Shown here: positions 36,198 to 44,999 of the stretch, piece after piece | Position numbering within the stretch: the first letter of the stretch is position 1 | Layout: the number at the start of each line of letters is the position of its first letter | Assembly: GCF_030758345.1 (NCBI RefSeq) | Contig: NZ_JAVAMO010000009.1 | Coordinates: 101,037-165,036, forward strand | Direction: 5' to 3' | DNA length: 64,000 nt | Source: Ruegeria discodermiae | GTDB lineage: Bacteria > Pseudomonadota > Alphaproteobacteria > Rhodobacterales > Rhodobacteraceae | Translations under genes and position numbers: made by a program | The notes under the pieces: model-generated | What the model was told of the DNA's origin: nothing | Databases searched by the model: none | The model's input: only the letters and a program-made list of their open reading frames with translations

Positions 36198-38402
36198 ATG
36201 TCGCATGCGCTGATCAATCCGCAGGATTCGCTGGCCCGGCAGAACGAAAAACTGCTCAAGATCACCGAAACGCTGATGCGCCGGGTCGAGCAGAATACCG
36301 ATGCCTCGGGTCTGGCCTATGCCCAGTTCCAGCGCGCTGCGATGCTGGAGGAGGAAGTCCGCGCACGCACGCATGATCTGGAACGCGCGCTTGAGCTGCT
36401 CAACGAGTCCAATGCCAAGCTGGCCATCGCCAACCGCGAGACCGAGGCCGCGCGTTCGAACCTCGCCAATGCGATTGAGACTGTGCAGGAAGGGTTTGCG
36501 CTGTTCAACGCGGATGATGAACTGGTGATGTGCAACAGCCGCTTCGGGATGCACATGCCCGATATCCGGCCACAGCTGAAACCGGGGCTGATGTTCCCCG
36601 ATTATGTGCAGATCGTAAGCCAAAGCATGTTCCTGTCGCTGCCAGAGGGGGAAGCGCCAGCAGACTGGGCGCAACGGCGGATGAAGCATCATCAGGACAA
36701 TTCGGTGATCTTCAACGCACGGATGACCGGCAAGCGCTGGGTGCAGGTGAGCGAACATCGCACGCCAGATGGCGGCACCGTGATCCTGCAGACCGATGTG
36801 ACCGACATTATGCGTCTGGAGCGCCGCGAGCGTGAGCGTATGCGAGATGATCAGGCGCGGCTGATCCGCGCCACGCTGGAACATCTCAAGCAGGGCGTCT
36901 GCATCTTTGACACGCAAGGCAGGCTGGTGGGCTGGAACCGCCGGGTGGGCGAGCTGCTGTCGATCCCGGTGGGCCGGTTCCAGATCGGCAACCGCTTTGC
37001 GACGATCTTTGAACGGCTGCGCGACGATTACAGCTTTTCCGCCGATGCCTCGCCCCGGCAGGTACAGGCCTGGGCGGGGCAGGAGGGTAAGCGGCCTCCG
37101 CTCACATTCGAGATTCAGGGGCGCGGCGGACGTGTTCTGACTGTCTTCATGCAGCAGATGCCAGATGGCGGCTTCGTGATCAGCTTTACCGATGTCACCG
37201 CTGAGCGGCAGGCGATACGGGCGGTGACCGAGGCCAAGGAAACACTGGAGCAACGGGTTCTGGACCGCACGCTTGAGCTTGAGGATGCGCTGGCAGAAGC
37301 CGAGCGCGCCAACGCCTCGAAATCGCGCTTCGTCGCGGCGGCCTCGCATGACCTGCTGCAACCGCTCTCGGCGGCCAAGCTGTATCTGTCGTCGCTGGAA
37401 CAGGATTTGGCCGGGGACCGGTCGGGCGCGATGGCCTCCAAGGCGGCCAATGCCCTGCAGAGTGTCGAGAACATTCTGGGCGCGCTGCTCGATATCTCGA
37501 AGCTGGATTCGGGGCAGGCCAGCGTGCATCTGGTGCCGATCTCGCTTGATCTGATGTTAAGCCAGCTCTGCGACGAGTTGCGCCCGATGGCAAACGCCAA
37601 GGGTCTGGAGTTCCAGGTGCTGCGCAGCGGTGCACAGGTGCTCAGCGACGCCACCTATCTGCAGCGCATCCTGCAAAACCTGATCTCAAACGCGATCCGG
37701 TACACGGATTCCGGTCGGGTGCTGGTGGGCGCGCGGCAACTGAGGCATTCGGTGCGGGTCGAGGTCTGGGACACCGGGCCGGGCATCGCGGAGCATGAGC
37801 AGGACCAGATTTTTGGCGAGTTCCAGCGCCTAAACGCCACCGCCAGCGCCGCCGACGGGATGGGGCTGGGTCTGGCCATTGTGGAGCGGGCCTGCGCGCT
37901 GCTGGGCCATCCGCTGGGTCTATCGTCATGGCCGGGCAGGGGGACGGTGTTTTCGGTTGAACTGCCCAGGGCAGGGCGGGCTGATGTCCCGACCGCCGAT
38001 GAGGTGCCCATCGAGCGGTCAGAGAGCGGCCAGATCGCCCATCGGATCGTGCTGCTGATTGAGAACGACGCAGAGCTGCGCAATGCGCTGAGTGTGACGA
38101 TGGAGCAATGGGGCCTCGATGTGCTGGCCTGCTGTGGTGAGGACGAGGCCATCGCCTTGCTGGATGAAATCGGCGTCGCCCCCGATGTGGTGGTCGCGGA
38201 TATGCAGTTGGATGACGGGCGGTTGGGCTCTGATGTGGTTATGGCGCTGCGCAGCCGCTTCGGGCCGCTGCCGGCCTGTCTGATCTCGGCCGATCGTAGC
38301 CCTGCCTTAAAAGACGCGGCGGGTCGGCTGGGCGCGCTTCTGCTGCATAAGCCGTTTGATCCGGCCGCGCTAAAGGCGTATCTGGCAGGTCTGCCCGGTT
38401 GA
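36198..38402 (+). CDS. Hybrid histidine kinase with PAS domains and C-terminal receiver (NahK/ErcS'-like)
   Basis: A 734-residue cytoplasmic kinase. An N-terminal coiled coil leads to two PAS-like domains (about 90-210 and 225-345), then HisKA with H384 (AAASHDLLQPLSAAK). The HATPase has N-box QNLISNAIRYT, WDTGPGIAEHEQ and GMGLGLAI. A receiver ends the protein (about 615-730, VVVADMQLDDG). The HDLLQPL H-box is typical of the NahK/ErcS' group, often paired with FIST proteins and LuxR-type regulators. No membrane segment is seen, so the signal probably comes through the FIST partner. Confidence 0.92.
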   Translation: MSHALINPQDSLARQNEKLLKITETLMRRVEQNTDASGLAYAQFQRAAMLEEEVRARTHDLERALELLNESNAKLAIANRETEAARSNLANAIETVQEGFALFNADDELVMCNSRFGMHMPDIRPQLKPGLMFPDYVQIVSQSMFLSLPEGEAPADWAQRRMKHHQDNSVIFNARMTGKRWVQVSEHRTPDGGTVILQTDVTDIMRLERRERERMRDDQARLIRATLEHLKQGVCIFDTQGRLVGWNRRVGELLSIPVGRFQIGNRFATIFERLRDDYSFSADASPRQVQAWAGQEGKRPPLTFEIQGRGGRVLTVFMQQMPDGGFVISFTDVTAERQAIRAVTEAKETLEQRVLDRTLELEDALAEAERANASKSRFVAAASHDLLQPLSAAKLYLSSLEQDLAGDRSGAMASKAANALQSVENILGALLDISKLDSGQASVHLVPISLDLMLSQLCDELRPMANAKGLEFQVLRSGAQVLSDATYLQRILQNLISNAIRYTDSGRVLVGARQLRHSVRVEVWDTGPGIAEHEQDQIFGEFQRLNATASAADGMGLGLAIVERACALLGHPLGLSSWPGRGTVFSVELPRAGRADVPTADEVPIERSESGQIAHRIVLLIENDAELRNALSVTMEQWGLDVLACCGEDEAIALLDEIGVAPDVVVADMQLDDGRLGSDVVMALRSRFGPLPACLISADRSPALKDAAGRLGALLLHKPFDPAALKAYLAGLPG

Positions 38403-38439
38403 ACGTCGAGGTGTTCCGGGCCGCAAAGCGGAGGCAGCG

Positions 38440-39351
38440 ATGAAGATCATCATAGATACCGATCCCGGCGTGGATGACGCGATGGCGATCTTTTATGCCC
38501 ACGCTGCACCGGATATCGAACTTGTGGGGCTGACCACCGTTTTCGGCAATGTCTGGGTCGAACAGGCGACCCGCAACGCCAACTACCTGATGGAGTTTCT
38601 GGGCGCGGATTGCCCGGTGGCGCAGGGGGCCGCAGAGCCATATGAGATCACCGGTTTCCAGCCCTCGGCACATGTGCACGGGCCAGAAGGCTTCGGCGAT
38701 CATGTGGAGATCGAGACCGAGCGCGCGCCGATCGCGGAAAGCGCCGTAGAATTTCTGGTCCGCATGGCGCGCGAAAACCCCGGTGAGATCGTGGTTTGCG
38801 CCGTGTCTCCGCTGACCAATATCGCCGACGCGATGCGGCTGGACCCTGATTTTGTCACCAATGTCGGTCGCATCGTCATCATGGGCGGGGCCGTCGATGT
38901 GCCGGGCAATATCCGTGGCTGCGCTGAGGCCAATATCTTTCACGACCCGCATGCTGCAGCGGAGGTCTTTGCCTCGGGCGCCAAAATCACCCTCGTCGGT
39001 CTGGATGTGACCATGCAGACGCTGTGCTTGCGCGAAGATTTCATGACATTGGCCGAAACCGCACCCAGGGCTGGTGGCTTCCTGCTGCAGATCAGCGAGT
39101 TCTACCATAATTTCTATGAAACCGTGGTGGGCAAGACCGGCTGCGCCATGCATGACGCCACGGCAGTGATTGCCGCCACCCATATGGAGCTTTTCACCAC
39201 TGAATCCAGCGGCTTAACCGTAGACCTGAGTGACGCGGCTCTGGGCAAAACCACTCGCGCACCGTCAAACCCTCCCGCTGAAATCTGTCTTGGTATTGAT
39301 GCCGACGCGGTGAAGGCGCGGTTCTTCGACGTTGTTGCCAGCTTGGGTTAG
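38440..39351 (+). CDS. Inosine/uridine-preferring nucleoside hydrolase
   Basis: A 303-residue enzyme with the diagnostic DTDPGVDDAMAI at residues 6-17 (calcium-binding Asp cluster). Later motifs include AVSPLTNIADAM and MHDATAVIAA. It splits ribonucleosides into base and ribose. A ribokinase would be the expected next step, and a decayed start of one follows immediately. Confidence 0.94.
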   Translation: MKIIIDTDPGVDDAMAIFYAHAAPDIELVGLTTVFGNVWVEQATRNANYLMEFLGADCPVAQGAAEPYEITGFQPSAHVHGPEGFGDHVEIETERAPIAESAVEFLVRMARENPGEIVVCAVSPLTNIADAMRLDPDFVTNVGRIVIMGGAVDVPGNIRGCAEANIFHDPHAAAEVFASGAKITLVGLDVTMQTLCLREDFMTLAETAPRAGGFLLQISEFYHNFYETVVGKTGCAMHDATAVIAATHMELFTTESSGLTVDLSDAALGKTTRAPSNPPAEICLGIDADAVKARFFDVVASLG

Positions 39352-39360
39352 AGGCCCATT

Positions 39361-39510
39361 CTGACCATTTACAACCTTGGCCAGATCAATATCGACCATC
39401 GCTATCGGATTCACCAACTGCCGACCCGGGTGAGAATCTCTCGGCGTGCGAACACATAATAGCCATTGGTGGCAAACGCCAGGCAACCCGATTGGCAGGG
39501 CTATTCTCGG
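39361..39510 (+). pseudogene. Decayed start of a PfkB/ribokinase-type sugar kinase
   Basis: Just after the nucleoside hydrolase stop, one frame reads TIYNLGQINIDHRYRIHQLP, a clear ribokinase-like opening, and stops at 39459. Shifting frame near 39425 continues the similarity weakly (PG-stop-ESLGVRTH). The rest of the roughly 300-residue kinase is missing and the tcuB stop follows on the other strand. It looks like the remnant of a deleted ribose-salvage gene. Confidence 0.6.
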
Positions 39511-40565
39511 TATCGCTGCGCGTTTCGCAGCAATGCCGCAGTTCGATAAAAACCGTGGGCCATCTTAGTAAATGGCATGAGCAGGAAAAAGGTCAGAACG
39601 GCGCCGAGGTGTAGGGCAAGCATCCCGGGCATCCAGGCAGTGTCTCCGACGGCGAAGAGCATCAGGCCGCTCAGCCCCGTGAAGCCAAGCAGCAAAGTGA
39701 AACCGATATCGCCGCCCCATGCACGAGGATCACCCAGAGTGCGGTCTGATTTCAGCTTCAGCCAAGTCATCCAGGCGCAGCCTAGTGTTAGCAACGCGCC
39801 ACCGGGTATCCCCAGCAGTTTGGGCAGGGACCAGAACGGATATGGCGCAGGACTGTTGAAGAGGTAGTGCAGAATGGTCCCCGCACAGGTCGCCGCGAAA
39901 CAGAGCAGGAAACCATACAGGATCGCCTGGTGGGCGTAGCGGCGGGATTGCGAGAAGCGGTCTTCGTCCTCGAAATTGCAGCCCTCGCCGTGACCGGCGG
40001 CCAAATCGGTCATATGAGCGGCTCGATTGAAGGCGGCATTCAGATCGGCCAACGTGAGAGGTCGCCCATCTACCATCCGCCAGTACGCGCGCAGGCTGAG
40101 GCCAATGCTGAAGAGCGGAAGCAGGAGGGCAGGGGCAAAAAGCGCAACCATGGCACTATGCGATAGGACCGCATAAAACCCATCGCCGCCCGCGGAACCA
40201 ACCGCCCGGATCGCCAGAAACATAAGCGCGAACCCTGCAACCAAAGCCATTGCGATCGCGCCGCCTTGAGTATGGAATCGCTTTGCCAGCGGTTGCGGCC
40301 AGGCGAGGCTTTCCCAACTGTCGCGGCGCACCTCTGCCAGCGCTTTTGGCAGGTTCAGGTCGAACTCATGTGGGGCGGTATATTGGCAGGCATAGTAGCA
40401 ACCCCGGCAGTTATGGCAGAGATTGGCCAGTTGTGTGATGTCGCCCTCCGCAAAGGCACGCTGGCTGTGAAGGGCAGGGAAGACCGAGCAATAACCTTCA
40501 CAATAGCGGCAGGCATTGCAAATTTCGGCCTGTCGGCGGGCCTCCTGGATGAGATCAGTTCGCAT
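39501..40565 (-). CDS. tcuB: TcuB-like membrane iron-sulfur electron transfer protein
   Basis: A 354-residue protein. Two [4Fe-4S] motifs lie at the start (CNACRYCEGYC at about 18-28 and CHNCRGCYYAC at about 49-59). About six membrane helices with spaced His residues follow, as in TcuB/CitB. TcuB re-oxidises the flavin of TcuA and passes electrons to the quinone pool. It overlaps tcuA by 11 bp. Confidence 0.9.
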   Translation of the reverse strand: MRTDLIQEARRQAEICNACRYCEGYCSVFPALHSQRAFAEGDITQLANLCHNCRGCYYACQYTAPHEFDLNLPKALAEVRRDSWESLAWPQPLAKRFHTQGGAIAMALVAGFALMFLAIRAVGSAGGDGFYAVLSHSAMVALFAPALLLPLFSIGLSLRAYWRMVDGRPLTLADLNAAFNRAAHMTDLAAGHGEGCNFEDEDRFSQSRRYAHQAILYGFLLCFAATCAGTILHYLFNSPAPYPFWSLPKLLGIPGGALLTLGCAWMTWLKLKSDRTLGDPRAWGGDIGFTLLLGFTGLSGLMLFAVGDTAWMPGMLALHLGAVLTFFLLMPFTKMAHGFYRTAALLRNAQRYRE

Positions 40566-41937
40566 AAGCGGCGGCCTCCCGTCCTGCGATGCGCCCGAAA
40601 ACCGTTCCGATAGTCATGCCAAACCCGGCCAGATAGCCTTGGCCGAGGATCGACCCGGCCATGGTCTCACCCGCGGCCCAAAGGTTTCGTATCGGGCCAG
40701 TGGCATTGAAACATTGAGCTGTCTCGTCGACCTTCAGCCCCAGATAGGTGAACGTGACGCCGGTGCGCAGTGAATAGCCATAAAATGGCGGGGTGTTGAT
40801 CGGGCGAGCCCAGTTGGTTTTGGCGGGCGCAATACCGGTAGTCGTCACGCCGTCCAACTCTGTTGGATGAAAGGCGGAGGTATCGCCGCAGGCGCTGTTG
40901 AACGCGTCCAAGGTTTCGCAGAGCTTGGCAAGAGGCAGGCCCAACATGCCCGCGAGGTTTTCGATCGTGTCAGCTTTCAGCGGCGGGAAAACCGATGGCA
41001 TAAACAGGTCGAGCGACTTGCTGTCGATAATCACGTAGGCCACCTGATCCGGCTGCGCCGCAACCAACCTGCCCCAGATCGCGTAGCGTTTGGGCCAGAC
41101 GTCCTCGCCCTCGTCATAGAAACGTTCGGCCTGTTTGTTGACGACGATCGAGAACGGCACGCAATCCAACCGGGTGACGATGCCGCCATCGAATTTTGGC
41201 GCACGCCCATCGATGGCAACTGCGTGGCACTGGGTCGGATCGCCCACGCTATCGATGCCCTGATCCAGCAGGTCGGCCAGCACCACGCCCCGATTGTATG
41301 GCGTGCCGCGGATCAGGAAGTTCTTGGCAGCAGGTCCCCAGGCGCGCGCCAGCCAGTCGGTATCGGCCTGAAAGCCGCCTGAGGCGACGATCACGGCGGT
41401 CGGTTCGATGCTGTGGTCGTCGCCCTGATGGGTGTAGTCGATACGCGCGATCCGATCACCGCTCAGTTCCAGATGGGTGACATGCGCCTCATAAAGAACA
41501 TCCACGCCCAGCGCATCTGCGGTGCGATAATAGGCGTTCACAAGGGATTTGCCGCCGCCCATAAAAAACGCGTTTGTGCGTGCCAGAGACAATGTGCCCG
41601 ATAGCGACGGCTGAAAGCGTACCCCATGCGCCTCCATCCAAGGCAGACATTCTTCGGAACTGCGGATTGCGAGCCGGGCCAGCTTCTCGTCGGTATTACC
41701 TGCTGTGACCTTTAGCAGGTCATCAAGATATTCGTTCTCACCATAAGACTCGACCAGCGGCCCCAGTGGGCCGTCATGGGCACAGCGGAAATTGCGGGTA
41801 TGGCGCGAGTTACCCCCGCGGTAGGGCTTTGGTGCGGTTTCAAGGATCAGCACGCGGGCACCTGCCTCTGCTGCCGTTATGGCCGCGCACAGCGCTGCAT
41901 TACCGCCCCCGATCACTGTGATGTCATAGTTGGTCAT
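40555..41937 (-). CDS. tcuA: TcuA-like FAD-dependent tricarballylate dehydrogenase
   Basis: A 460-residue flavoprotein of the fumarate reductase/succinate dehydrogenase type. It has the dinucleotide motif VIGGGNAALCAAITAAEAG, RGGNSRHTRNFR (FAD site) and GETMAGSILGQGYLAGFGMT at the end. TcuA oxidises tricarballylate to cis-aconitate. The neighbouring TcuB, LysR gene and tricarboxylate transporter support that role; the true substrate may be a close relative. Confidence 0.88.
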   Translation of the reverse strand: MTNYDITVIGGGNAALCAAITAAEAGARVLILETAPKPYRGGNSRHTRNFRCAHDGPLGPLVESYGENEYLDDLLKVTAGNTDEKLARLAIRSSEECLPWMEAHGVRFQPSLSGTLSLARTNAFFMGGGKSLVNAYYRTADALGVDVLYEAHVTHLELSGDRIARIDYTHQGDDHSIEPTAVIVASGGFQADTDWLARAWGPAAKNFLIRGTPYNRGVVLADLLDQGIDSVGDPTQCHAVAIDGRAPKFDGGIVTRLDCVPFSIVVNKQAERFYDEGEDVWPKRYAIWGRLVAAQPDQVAYVIIDSKSLDLFMPSVFPPLKADTIENLAGMLGLPLAKLCETLDAFNSACGDTSAFHPTELDGVTTTGIAPAKTNWARPINTPPFYGYSLRTGVTFTYLGLKVDETAQCFNATGPIRNLWAAGETMAGSILGQGYLAGFGMTIGTVFGRIAGREAAAYAN

Positions 41938-42000
41938 GGCGTGTTCCCTGGCTGATCCCTGCCTAACGCCGCTGGTTTAATTTGACCAATGCCACTTTTT

Positions 42001-42033
42001 TCGTAATTGATGCGTTATGAGCATCAATTACGA
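42001..42033. promoter_or_regulatory. Perfect inverted repeat with LysR T-N11-A box over the lysR start codon
   Basis: TCGTAATTGATGC (42001-42013) and GCATCAATTACGA (42021-42033) are perfect 13-bp complements separated by GTTATGA, whose ATG is the start codon of the LysR gene. T42011 to A42023 gives the T-N11-A pattern bound by LysR-type regulators. It can serve as an autorepression operator, and in RNA would place the AUG in a hairpin loop. Confidence 0.75.
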
Positions 42034-42910
42034 TTTTGGAGATCTCGAAGCCTTTCTGGCAGTGAAGCATACCAACTCGTTCCACGCAGCGGCCGAACAG
42101 TTGAACCTGTCGCAATCTGCGGTGACGCGGCGCATCCGCAAATTGGAACTGGCGCTGGATTCGGTTCTTTTCGAACGCACGACACGCGCGGTCAAACCCA
42201 CGCTTGCAGCCAAGCGGCTGCAGGCGCGGGCCGAGGCCATTCTGGACGATGCGCGCGAGACGGCACGGGCCATGCGGGACGAAAGCGTGGCCTTTGCCCA
42301 TCAGCGCGGTGCGGTGGTGACGCTGGCGGCGATCCCCAGCGTTCTCGGGCGGCTGATCCTTCCGGCGCTGTGCGGGTTCCGCACGGCGGGTCATGCCACC
42401 CGCCTGCGCCTTCTGGACGGCTCTGCCAACGAGGTGGCGGAAGCGGTGACAGCGGGTGAGGCGGATTTCGGACTGTGCCCGATCCCGCTGACCGATCCGC
42501 AAACCATGTTTGAACCGCTTTTCGACGATCCGATGGTGCTGGCACTGCCGACGGGACATTCAATGGCCGGTGCAGGCAATGTGGACTGGCGTGCCCTAGC
42601 AGAAATACCGCTGATCCTTCCTGCACGCGGCACCGGCAACCGGCTGCTGATCGACGAGGCCATGGCCAAGGCGCGGCTGCCGCTGCGCTGGACATATGAG
42701 GTCGGGCGCACGTCGACGGCGCTTGATATGGTTGCGGGTGGCTTTGGCGCGGCTCCGCTGCCTCGGTCAGCCGTCGGTTCGGCACTTGTCGCGGTTTGCG
42801 AGCTGGCCGCACCAGAGATCACCCGCCCTGTAGGTTTTCTTTCCCGTATTGGTCAAAGCGACACCGCCGCTGTGGTCGCGCTCAAGACGGCGATCCGGTC
42901 AGCGGTCTAA
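42017..42910 (+). CDS. LysR-family regulator (TcuR-like)
   Basis: A 297-residue LysR-type regulator. The N-terminal winged helix is FGDLEAFLAVKHTNSFHAAAEQLNLSQSAVTRRIRKLE region (residues 7-45); the effector-binding domain runs from about 90. It is divergent from tcuA with 79 bp between starts, the usual layout for a regulator of the tcu genes. No ribosome site is visible before ATG 42017, which lies inside a perfect inverted repeat. Its stop overlaps that of the convergent dehydrogenase by four bases. Confidence 0.9.
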   Translation: MSINYDFGDLEAFLAVKHTNSFHAAAEQLNLSQSAVTRRIRKLELALDSVLFERTTRAVKPTLAAKRLQARAEAILDDARETARAMRDESVAFAHQRGAVVTLAAIPSVLGRLILPALCGFRTAGHATRLRLLDGSANEVAEAVTAGEADFGLCPIPLTDPQTMFEPLFDDPMVLALPTGHSMAGAGNVDWRALAEIPLILPARGTGNRLLIDEAMAKARLPLRWTYEVGRTSTALDMVAGGFGAAPLPRSAVGSALVAVCELAAPEITRPVGFLSRIGQSDTAAVVALKTAIRSAV

Positions 42911-43881
42911 CCCGGCCAAACCCCGGGATTGATCATGTGAATCGGCGCGCCTTTATCGAAAGCGTTCACCTGATCGAAGATATCGGCGAATTGCAGGTCG
43001 AATTCATCTTCGGTGACAAAGCCTATATGCGGGGTTGCGATCAGGTTCGGGTGGGACAGCAAGGGGTCATCGGGATCGTTCAGGGGTTCGTGGTCAAAGA
43101 CGTCGATGGCAGCCATATCGGGCCGCCCCGCCTCTAATGCCTGCAACAGCGCGCCGGGTGCGATCAGCCCCGCACGCGAGGTGTTGACGAAAAGTGAACT
43201 GGGCTGCATCGCAGCGAAATCCTGCGCCGTGATGATCCCGTGCGTGTTTGGCTTTAGCCGCACATGCAGCGACACGATATCGCTTTCTCCGAAGAACGCC
43301 TCGCGGCTCTCAGCAACCTGCGCCTCGTCCGCCGCTGCCCGCGCAAGGCCCTCCTCAGAAGACCACCAGACAACATCCATGCCAAAAGCCTCGGCATAAC
43401 CCGCCACCGCCTTGGCGATTCTGCCATAGCCATACAGCCCCAGCTGTCGCCCGCGCAGGGTCTTGCCGACGCTTGCCTGCCAGAGCCCTGCCTTGACCGA
43501 GGCCATCTGCCGCGGCAGGTCGCGCATCCCGGCCATGATCAGGGCCCAGGTCAGTTCGGCGGCGGCGTAAGACGGCGTTCCGGCATGCATGTTGGAACAC
43601 AGCAGAACCCCGTGATCGGTGCAGGCGGGCACATCTACATGCGGATAGACACTTCGCTGGCTGATCAGCCTGAGTTTGGGCAGGCGGTCCAGCAGGTCAC
43701 GAGTAACATTCGTGCGCTCGCGAAAGAGGACCAGCGCCTCGGCCTCGGACAGCCGGTTGGCAAGCGTGTCGATGTCTTCGACATGGTCGGTCCAGACGGT
43801 CACGTCGTGCCCACTGAGCCGGTCAAAGCAACGCAGATGGCGCAGCGTGTCGAACCAGTCGTCGAGGATGTGAACCTTCAT
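42907..43881 (-). CDS. D-isomer-specific 2-hydroxyacid dehydrogenase
   Basis: A 324-residue NAD-dependent dehydrogenase. Rossmann motif GLYGYGRIAKAVAGYA (about 149-164). The catalytic triad is in place: Arg in NTSRAGLI, Glu in DVFDHEPL and His in ATPHIGF. It reduces 2-keto acids or oxidises D-2-hydroxyacids, with unknown substrate. Last gene of the tct operon; its start overlaps the stop of the upstream small ORF by four bases. Confidence 0.9.
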   Translation of the reverse strand: MKVHILDDWFDTLRHLRCFDRLSGHDVTVWTDHVEDIDTLANRLSEAEALVLFRERTNVTRDLLDRLPKLRLISQRSVYPHVDVPACTDHGVLLCSNMHAGTPSYAAAELTWALIMAGMRDLPRQMASVKAGLWQASVGKTLRGRQLGLYGYGRIAKAVAGYAEAFGMDVVWWSSEEGLARAAADEAQVAESREAFFGESDIVSLHVRLKPNTHGIITAQDFAAMQPSSLFVNTSRAGLIAPGALLQALEAGRPDMAAIDVFDHEPLNDPDDPLLSHPNLIATPHIGFVTEDEFDLQFADIFDQVNAFDKGAPIHMINPGVWPG

Positions 43882-44117
43882 CGGCTTTCGATACCGCTGA
43901 CCGGCTCCAACCTGCGGGGCGTGGGGACAAAAAGCGGCGCGTCAAGTGCATCAAGCGCGTTTCGCACCCTTTGGCTTTGCACCAGCAGGTGATTGAACTG
44001 TTCATCGCAGCCGGCAATCGGGGTCGGATAATTCGATATCTCATCGCGCAGTGCACGGTCTGCGAGGCGCAATTCCTGCCGGGCGATATCGAGGCATTCA
44101 GAGTAGCTGCTGATCAT
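43878..44117 (-). CDS. Small hypothetical protein in the tct operon
   Basis: A 79-residue, mostly helical, soluble protein (CLDIARQELRLADRALRDEI; CDEQFNHLLVQSQRVRNALDAL). I do not recognise a family. ATG 44117 has GGAGAG upstream; longer starts back to a TTG at 44168 have no site. The 4-bp overlap with the dehydrogenase gene supports it being real. Confidence 0.7.
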   Translation of the reverse strand: MISSYSECLDIARQELRLADRALRDEISNYPTPIAGCDEQFNHLLVQSQRVRNALDALDAPLFVPTPRRLEPVSGIESR

Positions 44118-44183
44118 GACGCTCTCCATTGTATACTCTCGCATACCAAGATTGCTCACCGATTTCAAGCTGCGCCGATGCGC

Positions 44184-44999
44184 CTAGTGTGAGAGCAGAA
44201 CGGGAACCGGTGTATCGCGCAGCACACGCGCTGTGACGCCACCAAGGAAATCCTCGCGGAATTTGGAATGCTCATAGGCCCCCATGACCAACAGACTGGG
44301 AGGCTGGTTTCGACAATAGGCGAGAAGCGCCCGCGCAACGCCTGGTTCGGCCGGGATTTGCTCGTGGGTGGCAGAGATACCATGGCGTTCGAGATGCCGG
44401 ACAACATCAGACGCAGCCGAGGGGGTGTCCGTTTCGCCCACCGACAGAACGGTCAGATGGCTTTGGCTGCCGAGCAGGTTGAGGCTATCGGACAGTGCCC
44501 GCGCCGCCGCCCGCCCGCCATCCCAGGCGACCACAACGCGCGCTTGAGTGTGGCTCTCCTGGCCCTTTGGGATCATCAGGATTGGTCGACCGCTAAGCAA
44601 GGCGATGCGGTCCGGATGCAACATCACATGCGCATCGACCTGTTCGGCAAGGTCGTGTCCAGCAACCAGCAGGTCGAAACTGCGCGCTGTCTCGGACAGA
44701 ACCTTGTCGACGCGGCCGGATACACGTTGGAAATGCAGCCTTTGCCCCAGACCCAGTGCATCGCGCTCCGCATCGAACCGGGCCTCGATCGCGGTCAGGA
44801 TATCAGCGTTGGCATGCGCGATGATCTCGCGGGCCTTGGCGGGCACCCAGGCCGCGTGGCTGTCAACCATTTCATGCGCGGAATGCGCAAGCAGCGCGGT
44901 GACATGTCCGGTATCACCTGCCAGTTCTGCCGCGTATCTCAGCGCGGATAGCGCGCCGTCGGACCCGTTGAAGGCCACAAGGCTGTTTCGAATGCTCAT
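44184..44999 (-). CDS. Tandem universal stress protein
   Basis: A 271-residue protein with two UspA-like halves. The second keeps the ATP-loop pattern GAYEHSKFREDFLGGVT near the C-terminus; the first is degenerate in that loop. Usp proteins are stress-linked regulators. The ATG overlaps the prpF-like stop by four bases, so it is co-translated with carboxylate-metabolism genes. Confidence 0.88.
   Translation of the reverse strand: MSIRNSLVAFNGSDGALSALRYAAELAGDTGHVTALLAHSAHEMVDSHAAWVPAKAREIIAHANADILTAIEARFDAERDALGLGQRLHFQRVSGRVDKVLSETARSFDLLVAGHDLAEQVDAHVMLHPDRIALLSGRPILMIPKGQESHTQARVVVAWDGGRAAARALSDSLNLLGSQSHLTVLSVGETDTPSAASDVVRHLERHGISATHEQIPAEPGVARALLAYCRNQPPSLLVMGAYEHSKFREDFLGGVTARVLRDTPVPVLLSH

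Noticed and set aside
35469..37529. 686-codon open frame antisense to the FIST and kinase genes
   Set aside because: Shadow of two well-supported genes; His/Arg/Gln-rich without motifs.
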